Numbered from the stretch's first letter, positions 10,863 to 21,961 are shown. The stretch is 64,000 nt of DNA from Puccinia triticina (GCF_026914185.1 NC_070564.1:1302001-1366000), one strand, 5' to 3'. Program-made: numbers and translations. The notes: generated by a model not told the origin, from the sequence alone.

Positions 10863-12292
10863 TACGGACTTACTTTGCGCACTGCGAAAAACTCTTTGCG
10901 CACTGTGGGGGTCGTCATTTTGACGTCCAGCCCCCAGTGCGCGCTTCTGCGACGGCTCTTCGCGCACTGCAAATTAAAATGGGTGATTTTTCACTTTTTT
11001 TTGCTGCCAGCCAGCAGGGGGGATTTTTCTTGCCCCTCCATAAAATTCTTGGAGATTTTGCAACCCTCCAAATGACACAAAAGAGAGGAGAAGAATACAT
11101 ACTAAAAATAATCTGAACACCTGCTCCCAAGCACCCGAGACTTCTTCCACAGGGCTTTCTGACCTGCCAAAAGTCAATTGGCCGGGTACCCAAACCCTTG
11201 AGAGCAACGTTTGAGGGACATAATCCATACATGTATGTTGTACCGGCGGCAGTACCCCCGGCCGCCGTTCCGGTGGAGCAAGAACAGGGGCAGCCGGCCG
11301 CTGATTCAACCCGGTTGATCAGGGACAACCTGGCTGCCTGAAGACGAAACTGCTTCCCAGTCAATCAGGCTATGCAACCTGATTGAATGGGATGAAATCC
11401 TCTCCTGATTGATTGGGAGGAAAGCCTTGCCTGATTGACCGGGAGGAAAGGCTGTCGTTGGCCACCTGATCGATTGGGAGGAAAAAACTGTCGTCGGCCA
11501 CCTGATCAACCAGCAGGAAAGCCTCTTGTCGACCCCCTGATCATTTGCTGTGGTCAATGGGCGAGCCAGTTGGGTCGATGGGTGCAGTGGCGAGTGAGCT
11601 TAGAGAGGTGGCGGCGCGGACGTTTTCCTCGGACTTCCATCTGCGCCGACGCTCTTGCTGAGGGGCAAGGAACTCATCGTAGGCTGTGAGTCCTCCCGTT
11701 CGATCAGGTGAGGTTTTGCTCCTGGTCGATCAGGTGAGGTTTTGCTCCCGGTAGAGCAGGTGAGGCCTTCCTCCCGGCCAATCAGGTTGTATAGCCTGAT
11801 CGACCGGGAAGCAGTTTCCTTGTCAGGTACGGGCAGCCAGGTTGTGCACGATCAACCGAGTTGAATCGCCGGTCGGCTGCCCCTGTCCTTGCTCCACCGG
11901 AACGGCGGCCGGGGGTACCGCCGCCGGTACAACATATATGCATGGATTATGCCCCTCGAACTTTGCTCTACCCGGCCAATTGAGTTTTGGCAGGTCAGAA
12001 AGCCTCGGGGGAGCGTTTCCGGGTGCTTGGGAGCAGGTGTTTGATTATTTTTAGTATTTATTTTTCTCCTCTCTTTTGTGCCATTCGGAGGGTTGCAAAA
12101 TCTCCAAGAATTCCATGGAGGGGCAAGAAAAATCCCCTCAGCTGGCTGGCAGCAAAAAAAATCAAAAAATCACATATTTTAATTGGCAGTGCGCGAAGAG
12201 CCGTCGCAGAGGCGCGCACTGGGGGCTGGACGTCAAAACAACGGCCCCCACAGTGCGCAAAGAGTTTTCCACAGTGCGCGAAGTAAGTCCGT
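10863..12292. mobile_element. 1.43-kb palindromic element, ~500-bp inverted arms
   Basis: The left arm (about 10863-11380) and right arm (about 11790-12292) are inverted copies, diverged by perhaps 10-15%. The tips read ACGGACTTACTTTGCGCACTG and its complement. ATTTTT flanks both ends, a possible target duplication. The loop (11380-11790) contains more palindromic CCTGATTGACCGGGAGGAAA-like repeats. No transposase; a foldback-type or large MITE is the simplest reading. Confidence 0.75.
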
Positions 12293-12545
12293 ATTTTTAA
12301 TATGTATAACTTTTTTGTTCCACGTACTAGAGACATAAAAATTTGAAGCACAGAGATTTATGCATAAATTGTACCCCTGAATTTCTTAGCAATAGTGTGT
12401 CATCAGAACATGAGATATAAGGGGTGCATGTTGGGCTTAGTAGGAAAATGACCGCCAGCCATATAAGTTTTTTGTTACACACCCAAAAAGTCCAAAACTT
12501 TCAGGAATCTTTCCATAATTATGGTGTTCAAAGTTGGTTTGCATA
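12293..12545. repeat. repeat unit that resumes at 16911-17120
   Basis: About 12385-12515 (TTAGCAATAGTG ... CTTTCAGGAATCTTTCCAT) is repeated at about 16940-17075, and a third unit starts near 17096. This looks like a tandem repeat of roughly 165 bp into which MITE-A copy 2 and then the Harbinger-like element inserted. Confidence 0.7.
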
Positions 12546-12874
12546 AAGGGTGTTCAAAGTTGAACTGCATAGATCCATAAATTCATAAACATATTTTTTT
12601 TGAAAAAAACATTTATGCACCCCCCGAACACCAAACCTCCCTGCCTCATAGATCAATAAAATTACACTTGAGAAAAGTTGCCCATCCTCGGCGATAATGC
12701 CATCAAGGAGACTGACCCACCCTCACCACTGAACTGCGATGGCAGCTCTCAACCCAAGGAGTTACATGCAGCACCCCTTCCAATGCACAACGGTGCTACA
12801 GGTATATATAAAACCCCAGGCTTACACTCACAATACACATTCACCCTCCTAAAAACCCAACCCCCTTGTTCCTC

Positions 12875-14176
12875 ATGTCTCAATCAAACAACCCTTCCCA
12901 ATCAACAGGTCCAGCAGCCCCGCAAGAAACCCCTCAAACCAGACAACCCAATAATACTGGTCAAAATCGCCGTCAAAATGGCCAACTGGCTCGCCAAAAT
13001 GCTCAGGCACCCAATTCTACTCAGCGCAGATCCCAAGGCCCAAACCGCTCATGGACCACCGACCGCAACAACGATGGACAATCCTCCCTTGATCTTGTTG
13101 TAGAATGGCTCACTGTTGAAGGAAACTATGAACTTTGGCGGTCTGGTCGGAGGAGCAAGCGCGAAGTAGCCGAGATGATTGGACAATATCTCGTTCATAA
13201 TGGGGCTATATCCCGCGAGTGGCGTGGAATTGAACAGCAGGTGCGTGTCTTCGCCAATGATGCACACGACTGCTGTTGGTAACTGAGGCATCTTCTTCCC
13301 CACACTCCTCAGATTTCAGGCCTAGAACGGAAGTTCCGTGATGCTCTCGCTTGGAGAAACCCAACCGGGCAGGGGATATTGGATGAGGCAGAGGAGCTTG
13401 AACGTAGCATGGGTGCTGACCCAGATGATTCTGAGGCCAATGACTTGGTTGGGGCTGCTCGCAATCAAACCGAGGCCGCTATCCTCAAGAAGTGTAAGTA
13501 CTATTACGAGCTGGAGCCAATCATGGTTGACCGACCAGCTGCAATCCCACTCGACGTCCACGAACAAGGCAACGAAGGTGAAATTGACCTCGCTGCTGCC
13601 CTTAGTCTCCATGGGACTCAAGAAACACCAACAATGCCCGCAGAGTGGGAGGAGACGGCTTGAAATGTGTCCGACAACCCTCAAGATCACCCAGATACTA
13701 CCTCTATCGAACAGCCTCCTTTGCCTCTGACCATGCCACCCGAAAACTCACCAGCTCAGACAAACGGCCAAACAAATCGCCGGACCAATTATGCCGAAAG
13801 AATAACCGAACGCATCTTCCCAACTCGTGAAGATATGATGGCCCAGACTAACGCCGAGCTTGAACTGACCCGAGAGCGATTGAACTCGGATATCCGAATG
13901 GTTGATGCAAATGTTCAGCTGGCTGTAGCATTACGCAACGGCTTGGATGGCGAAACGGGTGACCCTGAGCGCCACACACTCCAGATCGAACAGATGCGGC
14001 TTGAGATCCAATTCCGCGAGATGGAAATTGCTCGTGTCCGAGCCAGCATCGCAGAATCCGAACAATTGTTGTCCGGGCCGTTTGCCCGAGCCAAAATGGT
14101 CCAGGACTTTGTGCGATCTGGTCTGACACTCGAGGACGCATTGAACATGACGACCCGCTTCCTTGGACCTGATTGA
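12875..14176 (+). pseudogene. accessory protein of the Harbinger-like element, one in-frame TGA
   Basis: ATG at 12875; exon 1 runs to 13240, the intron is 13241-13312 (GTGCGT...CTCAG, 72 nt, phase 0) and exon 2 runs from 13313. The frame reaches TGA at 13661-13663 (238 residues) and continues open in the same frame to 14176, giving about 410 codons. The TGA follows GCT, so CGA to TGA is likely. Residues 1-70 are Gln/Asn/Pro-rich. Residues about 75-165 (WLTVEGNYELWRSGRRSK ... EWRGIEQQISGLERKF ... GQGI) look like a trihelix- or Myb-like DNA-binding region. The second half is helical and Glu/Arg-rich, probably coiled coil. A second ORF of this kind is usual in Harbinger elements; the DNA-binding role is inferred. 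The two halves could also be separate proteins. Confidence 0.7.
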
Positions 14177-14949
14177 TTCAGGTTGATTCAACTTCCCTTT
14201 TTTCTAGTTCTATCTGTTCTCATAAAACTTCACAATCCACAAAAAAACACATAATCAAATCAAAACAATAAAAAACCAAACCTCGGACTCTCAACAATTA
14301 AGTTTCTCTTGTTTATTCTTCCTCTTCGGGTTTGTTTTCAAAGACCTCCAAAATCAAAATCAAAAACAATTAAAAAACCAAAAAATTGTATCCTCTTATG
14401 TCTGTTGGGTTTTTTTCCTTTTGTTTTTTTTCACCCGTTGTCTACTTGAAATGAAACCGATTTCGAGCAGGCAAGATACAAGTTTGACTGTGTAACTGTG
14501 GAGCTCTTTCAGTTTTGGATCATTGCGACGGGCTCGCTCCCAACTTGCCTCTGCCATTATACTCACTGCGAATCTCGTCGACTTGCTTTTTGGTTCATTT
14601 TATTGGCGCAGGTTCTTCTCTACATCTATGAATTATTTCTTAATTTACACAGATATGTACACAACATTTGAAACAAAGATGAAAGAATGTGCAAAGAGAC
14701 ATAAAACTTTTTGGACCTGTGCACACCAAAGAAGAAAGAAATGTTGGAAACAAGTCCTGAAAGGCGATACCGAGTGTTGGGGAACCTGCAGAGGTTGATT
14801 GTTGTTGAACGGTAGCTCAGAGTTGGCAAGGTTGGGGAGGGCCCGAGGCGGCCGCAACGTTAGCAAGAAAGAGGTCGCCAGGGTTCACGAGGAGGAGGCT
14901 CCCGAGGTTGCAAACGAGGAGGTCGCCAATGTTCATGAGGCTGATAGAA

Positions 14950-16586
14950 TCAATGATTCAAGTGGCGGGTTGCTCGCTGCTGACAGAATCGAGTGAAAAG
15001 TTGCTCTCGGGATGTGAAATCTTCACCGGAGACAAGACCAGCGTCATCATCATCAAGGCCCGGCTCTTCGACGACTCGCAACTGAAGCTCGTCCCAGTCA
15101 ACATCCCGCTGGTCGAGGAGGAAGTTGTGTAAAACTACACAAGCTCGAAGCCAACAGTTGAGTCTCCGGGCAGTCTTTTGTCCGTGTAGCTGAAGTGAGA
15201 GGCTCTTTGTCGATTGCCACCGATTCTTAAGCATTCCGATTGTGTGCTCGACTGCAACCCGGTTCCGACTGAGTTCGTAGTTAAACTTTTGCTTTTCCAC
15301 TGGAAGTGGATTACCCCCGGAGCGTTTGTAGGCTGGGACGACCGTTCGTGAAGATGTGTAGGCTGAGTCAGCTAATATGTACTCGCCAGGCGAGAAGAAC
15401 TGCGCAGGATGGGTATAAAGCTGACCGATTATACGATGAATCAGCTCATGTGCTGCTTTATGATGGGTTGAGCTGTGTTAATGGTACATTCCTTACCTTT
15501 GAGTTTTTGTATACACGTTGGTCATGAGAACTGCCGCACCAGCCATGGACCGCGTAGATGATCCGTTTCCTTGAGTTACACACTATGAGGGAGTTGACCG
15601 CGTACACCATCTTCCGCATCCAGTAGTCCTCTTTGTGTTTTGAGGGTGCTGCCGAGAAAGGAAAGATGGTACCGTCAACAAAACCAACACATTTGTCAAA
15701 AACTGTGGTGCCTTCGGCTAGCAAGCTTGCATTTGCATGTTCTTGAGTGTTTGGCCAGTAAACCAATTCATTCTCAAGGCTTTCGATGATTGCCAAGATG
15801 CAGCGGTTTGTAAAGTTTTCGACATTCCCCTCTGGGAATGTGATGTGAATGAGTCAATCATCAGTTGAGAGTGAGCATGAAGTCGGAGAGAGACTTACCA
15901 CATATGTTAAAAAGCTGTGCCAAGATGTGGGGGGATGCACCATTTCCAGCGAGGCCAAGATGAGATAAAGCGACCAACAGCTGATACTCTACCGGAGCCT
16001 GTGGGTTGTTTGATTTGTTATAAAATATGTAGTGGCCTCGAATCTTGTTTGAGAGCAGTGAAAAGCTTTCAATAGACATCCGAGCCTGCAATGGGGAAGG
16101 ATAAGTGAGTGGCTGGTTACTTGGTAGTGCAGAGGGACTGACCCATCGCATAAAAACATTCCCTCCGATTGCCGTTAAAACCTCAAATGTTTTTGGAAGT
16201 GAGGCAATGCAAGGTCGAGGGATTCAAGGCTCTAGGTAGCGTGTTGAGTTGATTTGATGGGTGAAGTTGAGCAGCATCAATGTTCGGTTTTTTGCGATTG
16301 TGTCTTGATGTTTCATGGAGGAATTGTCTTGAGATATCGCCGAGTTTTTCTGATGGAAGAGAATTGAGGAGACGTTGAGGTACTGAAGGAGGGTACTTCG
16401 GGGGGCACCAGATTTTTGGAGGATGTGGGCTACCATAATTGAGTTGAAAAACTGGTGGGATGGATTCTGCTGGATTGAGTGATGGTGTTGAGATCTTTGT
16501 TGGCGGAGCTTGATCTTCCACATACTTGCAATCAGGGTGAACTCAAGGTCCTCAGTCAGGTGTTTGCGTCCTGTTTTACGAGGCAT
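14950..16586 (-). CDS. Harbinger/ALP1-like DDE transposase
   Basis: Minus-strand gene with several introns. The clear exons are about 16140-15905 (after the acceptor near 16090, RMSIESFSLLSNKIRGHYIF), about 15830-15497 (EN..YW then GFVDGTIFPFSAAPSKH ... KMVYAVNSLIVC ... AVHGWCGSSHDQRVYKNSK) and 15399-14950 (LADSAYTSS ... NRVAVEHTIGMLKNRW ... VVLHNFL). The catalytic triad of the DDE_Tnp_4 family is visible and complete: Asp in FVDGT, Asp in LADSAY, Glu in VEHTIG. The intron at 15496-15400 has GTAAGG...GCGCAG. A start at 16586 (MPRKTGRKHLTEDLEF) is plausible. The first 400 nt of the gene do not splice cleanly by eye. No in-frame stop was found in the DDE exons, so this copy might be functional. 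Confidence 0.82.
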
Positions 16587-16910
16587 CGGCGGAGGTGTCG
16601 TATTTGGTTTAGGGAGTTGGATGAGCGCCGGGGGATTGTAATTTGGGGGTGGTCAAAGTTCATAGATTCATAAATGTTTTTTTACTGCCAAAAAAAAATA
16701 TGCATTTATGATTTATGAATTTATGAATCTATGCAGTTCAACTTTGAACACCCTTATAATTTTATGCATGCATAAATCATAAAATCATGAAATCTTTTTT
16801 GCAGGGGATATGGCTGTCTGATTATGTAATACAAAATTTCCTCACCAAAATATTTTTATGATTTTATGATTTATGCATGCATAAAATTATGCAAACCAAC
16901 TTTGAACACC

Positions 16911-17374
16911 ATAAATGCATATAGCTTGTGCTATCAAATTATTAGCAATAGTTTTCCATTGTAGAATGACATGTAAGGGGTGCGCGTAGGGCTTAGTAGG
17001 AAAATGACCGCAAACCATATAACTTTTTTTTACACACCCAAACAGTCCAAAACTTTCAGGAATCTTTCCATGATGCATATATTTTGTGCTATAAAATTAT
17101 TAGCAATAGTGTTCCATTGTACAATTTCCCAAAAGTTGGGAGTTGTTTTTCCAAGACCCTAAAAAAATACAAAAAATAAGCGGAGCACCTCCCCGGGGCG
17201 CACCCCCTGGGGATTTTCAACCTGCAAAAAGTCCATGGATCGGGTACACAGCCCCTCAAAAACAGAGCTCAAGGGGCAGAAGTACATACCCCATGACTTT
17301 GCCGTGCGGATGGCCGGCACAGGCTGGTCCCAGAGCGGAGTACATGCACACTCCCCCAATGACCGGCCAGCATG
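16911..17374. other. tandem repeat remnant and repeat fragments
   Basis: 16940-17075 repeats 12385-12515. 17125-17160 is the inverted partner of 10687-10722. From about 17165 to 17330 the sequence (GCACCTCCCCGGGGCGCACC, then CAAAAAGTCCATGGATCGGG) resembles the palindrome arms near 11150 in general layout. No gene. Confidence 0.55.
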
Positions 17375-17695
17375 CATGTGGAGTGCAAATCACTGGTCAT
17401 TGAGGGGATTACACATTCCTCTTGATGACCGGAACGGTCCCGGTTATTGAGAGGAGTAAACACACCTCTCAATGACCGGAACAGTCCTGGTCATTGAGAG
17501 ATTAAGCATTCCTCTTGATGACCGGAACAGTCCCGGTCATCAAGAGATAAGCATTCCTCTTGATGACCGGAACAGTCCCAATCATCAAGAGATTAAGCAT
17601 TCCTCTCAATGACTGGAACAGTCCCGGTCATCAAGAGATAAGCATTCCTCTTGATGACCGGAACAGTCCCGGTCATCAAGAGAGAGATTAAGCAT
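17375..17695. repeat. tandem array, ~45-bp palindromic unit (ACCGGAACAGTCCCGGT)
   Basis: Units begin with GACCGGAACAGTC at 17474, 17520, 17565, (GACTGG) 17611 and 17655; spacing is 44-46 bp. Each carries the dyad GATGACCGG...CCGGTCATC and the spacer AAGAGATTAAGCATTCCTCT. Confidence 0.9.
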
Positions 17696-19190
17696 TCCTG
17701 AGTATACCTCCCAGTTGACAGGATAATGCAACAGTCGGCTGGGAGGGAATTCTCCCGGTTGAATGTTGCGTACAGCGGTCGGCCGGGAGGAATCCCTCCC
17801 GGTTGACTATTGCGTATAGCTGTCAACCGGGAGGGATTCTTCCCGGTCGACTGTTGTACGCAACAGCCGGCCGGGCGGGGATTCCTCCTGTTTGAATGGG
17901 ATGTATAGTTGTTGAACGGAAGGGATCCCTGCCTGTCAACGCCTATACACACCAGTCAACCGGGAGGAATCCCTCCCGGCCAACAGCTATATGCAACACT
18001 TGACTGGGAGGGATCCCACCCGTTTGACCATTATACACACCCGTCGACCGGGGGAAATCCCTGCCAGTCAACAGGATGAGGCAACAGTTGACCGGGAGGG
18101 ATTTCTCCCGGTCGGTTGTTGCGTACAGCGCTCGACTGGGAGGAATCCCTCCCGGGAAACTGTCGCGTATAGCTGTTGACCGGGAGGGATTCCTCCCGGT
18201 CGACTGGTGTAAGCAACAGACGGCCGGGAGGGATTCCTCCAGATCAACAGTTGCATACAGCTGTTGGCTGGGAGGAATCCCTCCCGGTCGACAGCTATAC
18301 GCAACATTGCACGGGAGGCATCCCTCCCGGCCAACCAGTATACACAACAGTTGACTGGGAGCAATCCCTCATGGTTGACTGTTGCATTATCCTGTTGACT
18401 GGGAGGGATTTCCCCCGGTCAATGGGTGGGTAGACTGGTTGAACGGGTGGGATCCCTCCTGGTCAAGTGTTGCATATAGCTGTCACCCGGGAGGGATTCC
18501 TCCCGGTTGACTGGTGTGTATAGGCGTCGACAGGCAGGGATCCCTCCCGGTCAACAACTATACATACCATTCAAACAGGAGGAATCCCCGCCCAGCCAGC
18601 TGTTGCGTACACCAGTCGACCGGGAAAAATCCCTCCCGGTTGACAGCTATACGCAATAGTCAACCGGGAGGGATTCCTCCCAGCCAACCGCTGCACGCAA
18701 CAGTCAACCGGGAGAAATCCCTCCCAGTTGACTGTTGCATTATCCTGTCGACTGGGAGGGATATTCCCCAGTCAAATGGTGTTTATAGTTGCCAACTGGG
18801 AGGGATACTCCCCATTCAACTGGTGTGTACAGTCACCGACCGGGAGGGATTGCTCACAGTCAACTGTTGCGTACAGGGGTTGACCGGGAGGCATTCCTCC
18901 CGGTCAACTCTTGCGTATAGCAGTTGAATGGGAGGGATTCCTCCCGGTTGCCTGGTGTAAGCAACCGCCGGCCGGGAGGGATTGATCCTGGTTGACTGGT
19001 ATGTATAAGTTGTTGACCGGGAGGCATCCCTCCCAGTCAACTTTTGCGTACACCAGTTGACCGGGAGGAATCCGTCTCGGTCAACTGTTGCATTATCTTG
19101 TGGACTGGGAGGGATTCCTCCTGGTCAACTGGTGTGTATGTATAATTGTTGACCAGGAGGAATCATCCTGGTCAACCCTTGTCTTATGTA
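17696..19190. repeat. tandem array of ~45-bp units with a CCGGGAGGGATTCCTCCCGG palindrome, about 33 copies
   Basis: A 20-bp dyad (CCGGGAGGRATYCCTCCCGG and variants) recurs about every 42-48 bp (for example near 17785, 17827, 17875, 17919, 17961, 18006). Between dyads lie GTTGACTGTTGCGTATAGC-like segments, themselves half-palindromic. Because the period is near 45, a multiple of three, frames stay open on both strands and give false ORFs of 100-138 codons. Confidence 0.92.
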
Positions 19191-20173
19191 TGCTGCTGAC
19201 CAGGAGGGGACAAGGGCACATATCCTGGTCAAAAAAAAGGGCTTGTGTGTGTGTGTATGTATTTATGTTAATACATAGTATTGTGCAGGTGTTGAGGTAT
19301 GTTTATGCTTGGCACATGCAAAGACTGTGCACCAAGTCCAACACTGAGCCCAATTCTCACAATCTTCTTGTGATGCTGAGCCACTCCATGATAAATCATG
19401 GAATAAACCTGGATGAACGTGAAGTATCACCCTGGATTGCACATGTCAACTGACAGCACTTTCTTGAGTTTTTTTCATAGTGATAGCGGCTTCAAAGTGC
19501 CAGTCCATAATTGGACCTGAGCCGCGACTGCTGTTACATGAGGTTACATGGGGTCGCAGGCCAGGGAACTCAGGCCAACTGCCCCCCAGACCGTTGGAGA
19601 TGCCAAACTTAACTAAGTCCCTCCCGAGGGAGGCCAAAGGCCTCCCTCTGGGAGGGACTTCTGCCTTATTGGTGAAATTTGCCTGAGAGAAGTGACAAAA
19701 ATCCTTACCTTTTTATGCTAAGGCCCCTGCACAGTGCTGCCTTGGTGTAATCACCCTCTACATTTACACTTAGACTCTTGAGATTTGGCAAGGGCCAAGG
19801 CTGGACATCAGTCCTCGATACCTGTCATTTTTTTTCTTGAGGAAAGCGTATGGATTTACACTAAAATGATGTTTTACGGACCTCAGGCTTGGCTTTTGCA
19901 ACCCACCAACTTCAATGTGTTATTATGAGCAAGGAATGATGAAATTTGATGATCTTAGAGCATCAAAAATTAGCCAAGATGCAGGGCTTTCTTAACATCC
20001 AAAAATATTGGTGAAATCTTCGGAGGTAAGGGAGCTATTGCAACATTTGTTGAAAATGGCGTTTTTGGCCATTCCTCTCAGGCCTAAATCACCGATACCG
20101 CATAAGTCCCTCCGGTGGAGGCGCCGAAGCGCCTCCTCCACCCTCGGACTTAGCTAAGTTTGTGGAGATGCTC
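19191..20173. other. intergenic with two small hairpin elements
   Basis: No protein-like frame. 19615-19660 is a near-perfect 46-bp palindrome (AAGTCCCTCCCGAGGGAGGCC, AAA loop, then its complement with one extra base pair). About 20104-20155 holds a similar AAGTCCCTCC hairpin. The MITE at 19958-20173 abuts the start of duplication copy B. Confidence 0.65.
19958..20173. mobile_element. degenerate MITE ending GAGCATC / GATGCTC
   Basis: The left end is GAGCATCAAAAATTAGCC; the right end, reverse-complemented, is GAGCATCTCCACAAACTTAG. Flanks are TTA on the left and TAA on the right, so there is no clean duplication. It shares the GAGCATCTC end with 5212-6390 and 33437-37011. Its right edge is exactly where copy B begins. 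Confidence 0.6.
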
Positions 20174-20560
20174 TAATGATGGGATACATTCGACGACTGA
20201 CGGGTTCAGACTCATTCAAGATCGGGAAACATACGCCAGTAAACCACCTGAAACGAATCACAGATGAAGATACGGGGCAACGGATGAAACTCCCGAAACA
20301 TTTGGAGAAAAGAACACGTTTCACTTTACCAAGTGGTTGTTTCTGCTGAGAATGCTCATACATTACATGTGTACGTACCTGGGTCACAGATCAAGAATCA
20401 TCTTTGAGCTTCCTGTTACGGATTCCCACTTGTGAACACATCATAAAGCTGCACCGTGTCCCACCCACCTGCCCACCCCGAGCGAACAGACAACACGAGT
20501 ATTTGTCTTCGACTATCTTACCAGGCCAAGAAACTAGCTCCAGAGAACAGCAAGGATACT

Positions 20561-20805
20561 GTGAAACTCCATAAAATATTATGTGTCCTATGGGAGTTGA
20601 ACCCATGTCTCTTATATCCATGTCAAGTGTACTAACCACTGTACTAAGGACGCTTGGATATGAATGGCTGCAGGTGGGTGAATGAACATCCACTGGTGTC
20701 ACATGAAGGTCCCTAATTGAGGGTAAGACCTGTAAATGACAAGTCATGAATGAGTGACACCAGCAGGTATGATAAAGCTAAGAGTAGCAGAACCACAACC
20801 TGACA
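20561..20805 (-). mobile_element. ~245-bp insertion with a tRNA-like module, possible SINE
   Basis: Absent from copy A at the matching place (near 3685). GATACT flanks both ends (20555-20560 and 20806-20811). The minus strand contains a tRNA-like cloverleaf (20583-20653). An internal inverted repeat, TGGTGTCAC/GTGACACCA, spans about 20693-20762. The tRNA-like part sits toward the 3' side on the minus strand, unusual for a classical SINE, so the class is unsure. Confidence 0.65.
20583..20653 (-). ncRNA. tRNA-derived sequence (not a clear functional tRNA)
   Basis: Read on the minus strand: acceptor GCGTCCT pairs 6 of 7 with AGGACAC; the D stem GTAC/GTAC is perfect around AGTGGTTA; the T stem ATGGG/CCCAT is perfect around TTCAACT. 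The anticodon stem is poor and no normal U33-anticodon can be read. The A box (TAGTACAGTGG) and B box (GGTTCAACTCC) are well preserved. Probably a tRNA-derived module in the insertion, not a tRNA gene. Confidence 0.55.
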
Positions 20806-21149
20806 GATACTCCAGCCTAACCTTGTGAGAATTGCACAATTTTATTTCTACATCATTGTATCTACTCTGGCATCAGCGCAATCTGGACCTGATCGGCATT
20901 ACGAGCATTGAACGTCCTATCGAATCGTTCCGTCACAGCTATGTATGTTACTGATACAAACTGTTGCGGTTTCCTCTAGTTTTTTTTTCTTGCTTTGCGT
21001 GGCGAGTCAGACCAAGACTTCGGAGAGTCAGGCGCACGTTTTCCACACTAATAAGTTGAGTGACAAATCCCTCTGATATCCAGCTGGTACATTTCAATGG
21101 TTAACCCTCTATATCCTCCAGGAAGTTCAACCTGACGGCGCGACAGATC

Positions 21150-21638
21150 ATGCTTTTCCGATTCTTGGTGGTTGCTCTGGTTTGCAGCAACAGCTATGTC
21201 TGGGGAATGCCACACATTGCTGCGATCAACGACATCGGTCAGGTCAATAAGATCGATGAGGCCCCCCGATTTCCATTCATGGCGGTCCGACCATTCAATC
21301 ATGACCAACTCGAAGTTAAATTCTCGAAAGAAGAGCCAATCCCAAATCACGGTGTAAAGACCATCAATTTGGACCTGAAAGCAGTCTGTGCCGCCATTAG
21401 AAAAGAGGAAGGCGGCAAACTAGCTGCCGCGCAACTTGAAACCATAGCTCGAGACACCATGTTCGATCAGGATCTGTTACCGGTGGATTCCCCATTTCCA
21501 GGGAACCGAAACCATTGGATGAGGTGGTCTTCGCGCTATTCATTCACCACTTATGATGGTAAGACATTCCCCGAAATAGCGAGGTTGGTCAACAAGGTCT
21601 GCACTCAGCAAATCAACGCACAGCTACCACCACAATAG
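21150..21638 (+). CDS. small secreted protein, candidate effector (paralogue B)
   Basis: 162 residues, the apparent full-length paralogue of the gene at 4036-4530. The signal peptide (residues 1-16) is identical at protein and DNA level. Residues 17-69 differ heavily, with isolated changes later (Glu to Lys, Leu to Arg, Leu to Gln). The last ~50 residues and the 3' flank are identical. I count 25 replacement differences and about 7 silent ones. The noncoding flanks are far more similar than residues 17-69, so the divergence is not a simple age effect. Function unknown; secretion is predicted from the N-terminus. Confidence 0.75.
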   Translation: MLFRFLVVALVCSNSYVWGMPHIAAINDIGQVNKIDEAPRFPFMAVRPFNHDQLEVKFSKEEPIPNHGVKTINLDLKAVCAAIRKEEGGKLAAAQLETIARDTMFDQDLLPVDSPFPGNRNHWMRWSSRYSFTTYDGKTFPEIARLVNKVCTQQINAQLPPQ

Positions 21639-21961
21639 ATGATCTCGGCGCTGCCATGGCGTAGCTACGATCCCGAACAAGCGTTCCTCCAATTTTTATA
21701 CCTTGCAAGATCTTGCATAACCATTACTACTAGCATGCATGAGTTACTAAGCAGAAAAGATAGCAATATAATCAGACACAACACATGCAAAACTTCAAAA
21801 CCCAGTTGGCTTCTCAAAAGTTTCAAATATTGTTTATAATTTCCATCGGCCACTTAGGGCCTCCCCAATCATTGTCCATGGTCCTGCACCTGAGGTCATA
21901 GTCTGCAGTAAGCCCTTGTTAACCCTGGTTTATGGAGAAAATGATGTGGTAGGCTTGGTAG

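Larger units (their letters stand above)
12546..16755. mobile_element. Harbinger-like DNA transposon, 4210 bp, TSD ATA
   Basis: Both ends read AAGGGTGTTCAAAGTTGAAC then TGCATAGATYCATAAATTCATAAA, inverted. ATA duplicates at 12543-12545 and 16756-16758. MITE-A copy 1 shows the uninterrupted site. It carries two convergent genes: an accessory protein on + (12875-14176) and a DDE transposase on - (14950-16586). The right terminal ~100 bp (16655-16755) also folds on itself. The interval 14177-14949 between the two genes is A/T-rich with no protein-like frame. Confidence 0.9.
12523..16910. mobile_element. MITE-A, copy 2, split by a Harbinger-like transposon
   Basis: The left piece is 12523-12545 (GGTGTTCAAAGTTGGTTTGC then ATA) and the right piece is 16756-16910 (ATAATTTTATGC to GAACACC). 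Joined through one ATA they align with the intact copy at 9079-9245. AT lies on both outer sides. Confidence 0.85.

Noticed and set aside
17696..19190. Repeat-spacer pattern resembling a CRISPR array, and ORFs up to 138 codons on both strands
   Set aside because: The spacers are themselves repeated, the setting is a eukaryotic intron-bearing genome, and no Cas-like gene is near. Open frames result from a period divisible by three.
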